Under the pieces are notes generated by a model that saw only the letters and a list, made by a program, of their open reading frames with translations, searched no databases and was not told the DNA's origin. Source: Alopecurus myosuroides (taxonomy: Eukaryota; Streptophyta; Magnoliopsida; Poales; Poaceae). Taken from it: a stretch of 64,000 nt of DNA. The position numbers were made by a program, and so were the translations under genes. Below are positions 58,973 to 64,000 of this stretch, in pieces; position 1 is the stretch's first letter, and every line of letters starts with the position of its first letter. The stretch spans positions 293,556,660 through 293,620,659 of the forward strand of contig CM054060.1 of the NCBI GenBank assembly GCA_028641055.1. Reading direction: 5' to 3'.

Positions 58973-59624
58973 TCAAAAATTACAACAATTAGCACATAAA
59001 TTAGGACACAGAAAAGCCCATCCATGTGGTGATATCTTAAAACATGATTTAGCCACCACAATTATGCATTTAATCAGATTTTCTACTTCCAGAATCCGAA
59101 GGCGAGAACAATTACCATGGTAGTATAAGTACCCATGAAAAGCATTGGCTGATTCACCTCCATATCCATCAACTGCTAATTCCAAGCTGAACATTGTTCC
59201 ATACGGGAGAATAAACAACACCCAAAAGACAATCACAAATGACATCTTGGAGGCCTTGTCGTTCAGAACGGTGGTTAGGCCGAGAGCTGTGAAGAAGCTC
59301 TGATCCCGGCACAGCCACACCAGAGCCTTTTACTGCCAAACAAAAACACTGGCACAACAACCAAAATACATCAAAATCAAACCAATATAGATGACTGGGA
59401 TGCAATGCAGCGCAGCAAATTCCGGCGGATGCAGCATTGTATATTGCAGTATCAAGAAGGGGGTTGTGACCACCAGACCTTGCCGATGTGCGGGGCGAGC
59501 CGGTCGACGCGCATGTTGTTGTCCCCGACCAGCTCACTCTGTACAAATCTGAAGGTGCACCGTCACGCCCTCCGCCATCAGGTTCCTCCGGTTTCCCATC
59601 CTGACGACCATCGAACATGATCAC
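58973..59624 (-). pseudogene. Gene-like stretch, product not recognised
   Basis: A minus-strand reading near 59560-59480 gives FVQSELVGDNNMRVDRLAPH and ends at AAG|GTCTGG, a good donor site. After about 140-170 bases with a TTTGTTTGGCAG acceptor-like end, another reading (59320-59120) gives WLCRDQSFFTALGLTTVLND followed by a hydrophobic segment (SFVIVFWVLFILPYGTMFSL), and may end at a second GT near 59117. Codon use and splice-like borders suggest former exons of a host gene with one membrane segment. I do not recognise the family. The ORFs at 59169-59624 (minus) and 59405-59620 (plus) overlap and cannot both be real. Confidence 0.3.
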
Positions 59625-59829
59625 GTGGCGGCGTGGTGTTGGAGAAGAGAGAGATGAGGGGGACGCATGACATTCGGGTGGAGGGCGGCGGCCCTTTCCT
59701 CGCTGCAGTAGGACCTCGCCGGAGGAGAAGGACGGGCAGACGGAGCTCTTGCTGGCGGCAGCGACAAGGGCAGAGTCTTTGTACTTGTGGACTCACGGAA
59801 TCCTAGCGTGGAGGCTCGGTAGATAGATA

Positions 59830-60126
59830 AAAGAGGAACGCATGGAGCATTAATTGTCCCCGCTTATTATGGCATTGTTAATTAATTCCTTGTAATTAAC
59901 TGATGGATTGATTTCCAATTTGATAATTAATTTTGTTTGACGAGAGGAACGAGCGGCACGAGGGGCACAGGATGCATGGGTTGACGGTTGAAGGAAAGAA
60001 AATTTTCTTTTAGATAGAAGAGATTGACACAACTTATTTTTCTTCTCCACGAGTACAAAGTTGTCAGTGGAGATATAGTGATAAATTTGAGTAAAAGCTC
60101 ATATCAGGATTGTGGCTTCTTATTCA
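59830..60126. other. No feature seen
   Basis: AT-rich sequence with a short purine-rich patch at 59940-60000; nothing recognised. Confidence 0.5.
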
Positions 60127-60401
60127 GACTAGTCACAATGGGGAGTATCATATACTAGTATCATTCATATGATACTAGTCTATGTTATCACATCCACTAA
60201 GCATAGTAACATATTTGTGGTATCATATACTAGTATATTTATTATCTTATAGACTCATCTTGTCTTGAAAAGCGTTATGTTACGGTATCTACTAGTATGA
60301 TACCACTAACACCTCTCTCCTCATTAAATGAGTGCCACATCATCTTTTTTGTCTATGTGGCACTTATGATACCACCTATGTTACTCTCATTGTGGCTAGT
60401 C
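60127..60401. mobile_element. MITE with TIR GACTAGYCACAATG (275 bp)
   Basis: The left end GACTAGTCACAATG pairs with the right end CATTGTGGCTAGTC with one mismatch. The interior is non-coding with repeated ATACTAGTAT motifs. The superfamily is not certain because no clean target duplication is visible. Confidence 0.7.
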
Positions 60402-60543
60402 TCAGGGCTATTTGACAATGTGTGTAATGGTATTATTTTTTACAATTCGAAAACTTTGGGTTTTCTTTTTTTGCCATGGTTTCTGGATTCGCACTTAACT
60501 ATAGGCTAGCATGTGTGGCATAGCCTTTTAGTGTTCGTAGCTG

Positions 60544-60642
60544 CTCCCTCCGTTACAAAATAGATGACCTCCATTTTTTTATACATGCATGTATATAGAT
60601 ATGTTTTAATGTCTAGATAGATACCTGCATGGACGGATGGAG
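60544..60642. mobile_element. Stowaway-type MITE, degenerate (99 bp)
   Basis: CTCCCTCCGTTACAAAATAG at the left and GGACGGATGGAG followed by TA at the right are diverged Stowaway ends; the left flanking TA is lost. Confidence 0.65.
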
Positions 60643-61384
60643 TAATATGTTTCACTGGTTCATTCGTTTCTCAACTTGTCGTTATACTAAAATTTAATAA
60701 AGTAATAAAGCAAAGGCCAGGACACCCCATTTCCGTAAAAAAAAAACATGGCTTAAAATTTTTGAACAATTACTAATGGTCAAAAGCTAACTATAGCTTA
60801 AAATTGGTCGAATCTGTAAAGTAGCCGCCCTAAAACCGTCCGACCCGTAAACCTTTTTAGAAGTCACCGTAAATGCACGCCCTAAACCCGTCTATCTAGA
60901 GTTTCCGAGGCAATTTTGCCAGGACCTGCACACCGGTCAACTCTGGCGGTTGGGAAATTTCAGCTTTGCTAATACCTTCCATCGGTAGACTCGTCGGAGT
61001 CCGGCCAAAACTCGCCCCCAATTCTTCGTCCCATCGCCGACGCCAGAGCAGGCCGCCACCATGGGCTTCGTCTCGGTCGGGGGCTTTGTTCGTGGGCCTC
61101 GCCGGGGGGGGCTTCGTCCGGAACGAACGCGGTCTCCGCTCGGCGCCTGCCCGGCCGCCGGGGGAGCTTCAGTGTTGAACTTGTGAGCACGCGGTGGACT
61201 TCTCGGCAACGTAGGACGGGGACGGGGAAGCGCCCTCGGTGGCACGAAGGAAGCCGACGGTGAGGCGAGAAAGGGACTCCTCTGGGCGACGGCGCGCGGA
61301 TCTTCCCTGTCAGAGCCCATGGGTGCAAGGTGGCGGCGCACAGGATTTCCCGTCGGCGAGGCTCGGGCTGTGGAGCACCTCTAA
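60643..61384. other. No confirmed gene; GC-rich left half of a possible DNA transposon
   Basis: AT-rich to about 60820, then CCTAAAACCGTCCGACCCG (60829-60847) and a GC-rich block. Minus-strand ORFs (61341-60937 and 61454-60969) overlap in two frames and look compositional. The GACCCGTAAA-type end recurs inverted near 62475, and ACTAGAGATGCTCTAAG (62497-62513) is a common end of grass DNA transposons. 60829-62513 may therefore be one decayed non-autonomous element carrying two nested MITEs. Confidence 0.3.
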
Positions 61385-61826
61385 GGCGTTGTTTGGTACG
61401 GGTGTAAATTTGGGGATTGGGGTAGATTATCCCGGTCCAATCACAAATCCCCAAAAATCCTCAAAGCCCCGTTTGGTACAAATGTATTTAGGAGGGTTTA
61501 CCCCCAGTTTTCCCCAAAATTCTCCAACCTCTATTGTATTTTTCTCCATATCAAATCCACTCCCTCTGACAAGTGGATTGGAGGGGAAAGAATTTAAGGG
61601 GATTGGGTGTAGGTGGGGGTTTCACTCAAACCCTCTAGACCCTGCTTGGTATGTTGGGAGGAATTACGGAGACGGAATTTTTCCTGTCCTCCAACAGTAT
61701 TTCCTGCGGGACCTCCACAGGTCCGTGAAAAACTACCCGGGTATTGGTTAATTTACAGTCCATCCAAGCGTGGCCCTAGGGATATCCCTACTAATCTCCT
61801 AAAATACTCTAATACCAAACAAGTCC
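61385..61826. mobile_element. Tourist-like MITE (442 bp, PIF/Harbinger type)
   Basis: The ends GGCGTTGTTTGGTA and (reverse complement) GGACTTGTTTGGTA are inverted repeats flanked by TAA on both sides (61382-61384, 61827-61829), the 3-bp duplication of PIF/Harbinger. A second CGTTTGGTACAAATG at about 61470 suggests an internal duplication of the end. The plus-strand ORF 61239-61751 runs across its border and is not a gene. Confidence 0.8.
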
Positions 61827-61841
61827 TAATGATCAACAACA

Positions 61842-62014
61842 TAGTTTTAAATAGCGGGCTATGACATTTAGCGGCGACCTACTTGAAACGCTATAGCGAT
61901 GCTAAATCGCCGCTATAGCGTGCTATTTAAGGATTTTGGTACATTTAGCGTGCTAATGTACTTATCGTCGTAGTGCAGAAAACGCTATAGCATTGCTGCG
62001 CTATTTAAAACTTT
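61842..62014. mobile_element. hAT-like MITE (~173 bp)
   Basis: TAGTTTTAAATAGCGGGCTA at the left and TGCGCTATTTAAAACTTTG at the right are inverted ends. The interior is built of repeated GCTATAGCG and GCGCTA motifs on both strands. The superfamily is a guess from the end sequence. Confidence 0.6.
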
Positions 62015-62727
62015 GATCAAGAACCGCGGGAATGGAAGTCTGGCCGGAGAGGCACACGCGTGCTACGTCCTCGCGGATTTTTCCTCGCCGAGGTGGCGTC
62101 CTCGCCGCCGGGAGGCGCACGGAGTTGGCTCTCTCGCCGGAAGGCGCGTGTGGATAGGGGCGAGATTGATCGGCAGCGAGGCGTGCTGGAACGGCTTCCT
62201 CGCCTGGAGGCACGCAGGGATGGGTTTCTGCCCAGCCTCCAGCCTACCTAGCTGCCAGCTCACAGGTTCAACTCCGCCGCCGAGGATTTGGGTTGGCGGC
62301 CACGTGGACACGCGCTGCTACGGCGAGGTGCGCACGCGGATGCCGGCCAGGGAAGGTTGCCTCTACGGCTGATTTGGGGAAGATGTCTACGGAAAGCTGT
62401 TTTACCGTTTATTTTTTCTGCTCCGACTCGTGCGATTTCAACCTGGGCAAAACTCAACCTGTATCCCGCTTTTACGGGTCGGGAGGATCGCCTTCACTAG
62501 AGATGCTCTAAGAACGCTACGGGTAGTGTAAAATGAACCGAGCACATAAGTTTTTTCATTAAGTGGGATAATTAAGTAGAAACAAGGGACAAACAATAAA
62601 ATCCTAATAAACAATGAGAAAATAGTTAACATTCAGCGGACACAAAATTGCTTCACTCGTCCATAAAAAGAGCGGTACAATTAAAAGATATACGATTTTT
62701 ACATTGTGCTCATGACACACTAAGAGG
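62015..62727. other. No confirmed gene; GC-rich right half of a possible DNA transposon
   Basis: GC-rich to 62370 with ORFs in four overlapping frames, none recognised. CGACCCGTAAAAGC (reverse complement, near 62475) and CTTAGAGCATCTCTAGTG (reverse complement, 62513-62496) could be its right end. The last ~200 bases are AT-rich and would be the 3' flank of the protease exon. Confidence 0.3.
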
Positions 62728-63090
62728 TCAAACATCTATAGAATATAGACCTACTAAACTATCAAAATCAAAATACCCAAAGCCTTTCTCTGGACCAATT
62801 ATGTCATGCGAGTTTTGCATTTCCCAAAGTGGTAAGTTATCGTCAACAATGTAGCCTGTTGAAATAACAGCATGGGTACGGGTTTGGCCTCCCTCAACAT
62901 CAGGGTTCGTCGGATCAAACCGATAAGTAGCTCCTGAGGCAAAATCCGATGGAAAATTTTTACTGATTTGAAGTACTGCTAGCAGTGGTCCATTTTCCCT
63001 GAGCTTCTGAACTACCGATGGAGTATTTAACTTGAACCAGCTTAATGTCTGATAGCCTGTAATCTTGTACCTTGATCCAGTACAACAGCC
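62728..63090 (-). pseudogene. Papain-family (C1A) cysteine protease, last exon or fragment
   Basis: After an acceptor-like TTCTGCAG (63098-63091), the minus strand reads 120 codons to a stop at 62728. The reading has the C-terminal half of a papain fold: VVQKLRENGPLLAVL, then THAVISTGY with the catalytic His, then LWEMQNSHDIIGP with the catalytic Asn, and GFGYFDF near the end. The family normally has KNSWG where this has QNSHD. The exon with the active-site Cys (CGSCWAF-type) is not found in the 900 bases upstream, so it is either far upstream beyond the edge or lost. An intact last exon of a real gene cannot be excluded. Confidence 0.6.
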
Positions 63091-63123
63091 CTGCAGAATG
63101 TAAGATAGTAGGCAAGTGATCAT

Positions 63124-63606
63124 GCAATCCTAATAAATAACTCTAAGCAACCAACAAAAACAGTATTCGCCCACTATTTTCATCAACTACGAAGAGACAT
63201 TAGACAGACCAAAACACAATAAGAGTATAAAGAACAAAAACCCCACCTCAAACTACCTCCAGCACATCTTTCTACTCCTAGATAGTTGCAAACTTGCAAC
63301 CCACTAGACCTATGGGTTAGTCATCTTCAATTCCTTTATGGGTGCACAAGTACAGTGGCGACAACCCGTAAGATCCAAGCAGGAAGAAAAATAGATCCAT
63401 AAGGCAGATGGCCAAACGGGACAGATCAGATGGAGGAATCAAGATGAATAGGACCCTGTGAACCTATGAGATGGTGATCAACCCAAGGAGCACTAAGCAA
63501 TAAATCAGGTGAGATGTGGTCCTCATTCTCTCTCTTACTGAACTTGACATCCTCATCAGGCCATCCTCTTTTATTTTGGTAGGTACCTTTTTTTTAAATG
63601 AAAGTA
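63124..63606. other. No feature seen
   Basis: Upstream of the protease exon on its strand. I find no further exon; it may be intron. Confidence 0.5.
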
Positions 63607-63728
63607 CTCCCTCCGTTCCATATTATGACTTCCATGTGTCTAACTATAAATCCACCTAGACATGTTTTAGTCTATAGATACATCCATATTTGGACAAATG
63701 GAAGTCACCTAATATGGAACGGAGGGAG
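63607..63728. mobile_element. Stowaway MITE (122 bp, well preserved)
   Basis: Ends beginning CTCCCTCCGTTCCATATTA on both strands, with TA on each side (63605-63606, 63729-63730). The inverted repeats are nearly perfect over about 28 bases, so the insertion is recent relative to the other Stowaway copies here. Confidence 0.88.
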
Positions 63729-63730
63729 TA

Positions 63731-64000
63731 GTTGATAAAATCTCTAAATAGGAAAGTTTGCATGTCACTGCATGATTAAAAATCCGGATCACATTTTTAT
63801 TTATTTTCCAGTGGTCCATGGTACCCCAGCATATTGTTCGCCGAAATGCCATGGCGACTAATTTTCCCAGGAATAACTAATAAAGTATACAGATAAAAAT
63901 TGTAATTCCTAACATGTTGTATGCTTTATTTTTTGCAGATTAGTGGGGAAGAGTGTGAACCATATAAAGTGATATAGGCTGTTAACATGCTGTAGAGTGA
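63731..64000. other. No feature seen
   Basis: AT-rich sequence to the right edge; nothing recognised on either strand. Confidence 0.5.

Noticed and set aside
60937..61454. GC-rich minus-strand ORFs of 134 and 161 codons
   Set aside because: Two long overlapping frames in one GC-rich patch, without domains; compositional. They also run toward a MITE boundary.
61239..61751. 170-codon plus-strand ORF
   Set aside because: It crosses the border of the Tourist-like MITE at 61385 and includes its terminal repeat, so it cannot be a conserved gene.

Overview
This window is intergenic DNA from a large, transposon-filled grass genome. The best fit is a pooid grass (wheat/barley/rye/oat/ryegrass group); species cannot be told from sequence alone. 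The reasons are nested LTR retrotransposons with tRNA-Met (TGGTATCAGAGCC) and tRNA-Asp (TGGCGCCGTTGCCGGGGA) primer sites, Athila-type LTR ends built on GATACGT...ACGTATC, a copia LTR beginning TGAAGGGAATAGGCCC, Stowaway MITEs with CTCCCTCCGT ends, and L1-type LINEs. No intact host gene was found. Host-derived coding traces are a broken AGC-kinase 3' end (~53 kb), one papain-type protease exon (~63 kb) and a weak unidentified gene-like stretch (~59 kb).

Layout. 1-9466: minus-strand Ty3/gypsy element 'A'. Its gag-pol runs off the left edge, an extra pre-gag ORF lies at 3774-4589, and its LTR is ~4.4 kb. 9467-34347: older minus-strand element 'C', with ~4.55-kb LTRs around a 1.1-kb non-coding core. 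A sits inside C's left LTR. A 15.7-kb non-autonomous LARD-like element 'B' (16176-31910; 6.06-kb LTRs, 3.6-kb core, perfect ACTTA target duplication) sits inside C's right LTR. 34368-38281: a Stowaway fragment and a truncated Athila-like element 'D'. 39553-48598: a broken minus-strand LINE, split by Athila-like element 'E' (40993-47541; TATAC duplication) and by a 185-bp Mutator-type MITE with a 9-bp duplication. 48599-51035: 5' LTR and leader of a plus-strand copia element. 51036-51718: an internally deleted plus-strand LINE. 52817-54518: kinase pseudogene, Stowaway MITE, and a 327-bp direct duplication split by filler. 54519-58810: rearranged A-like LTR pieces forming a ~1-kb-armed foldback. 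60-64 kb: a cluster of MITEs and the protease exon.

How it fits together. Insertion order can be read from nesting: C came first, then A and B into its two LTRs; the LINE came before E and the small MITE. C's left LTR preserves the uninterrupted target of B, and C's right LTR preserves the uninterrupted target of A, so both insertion points are fixed by internal comparison. A, B and C differ in overall sequence but share LTR end sequences, a conserved internal LTR block, a GC-rich leader island and (B and C) a hairpin beside the polypurine tract. They therefore look like one lineage in which B and C may depend on coding members such as A. That dependence is inference.
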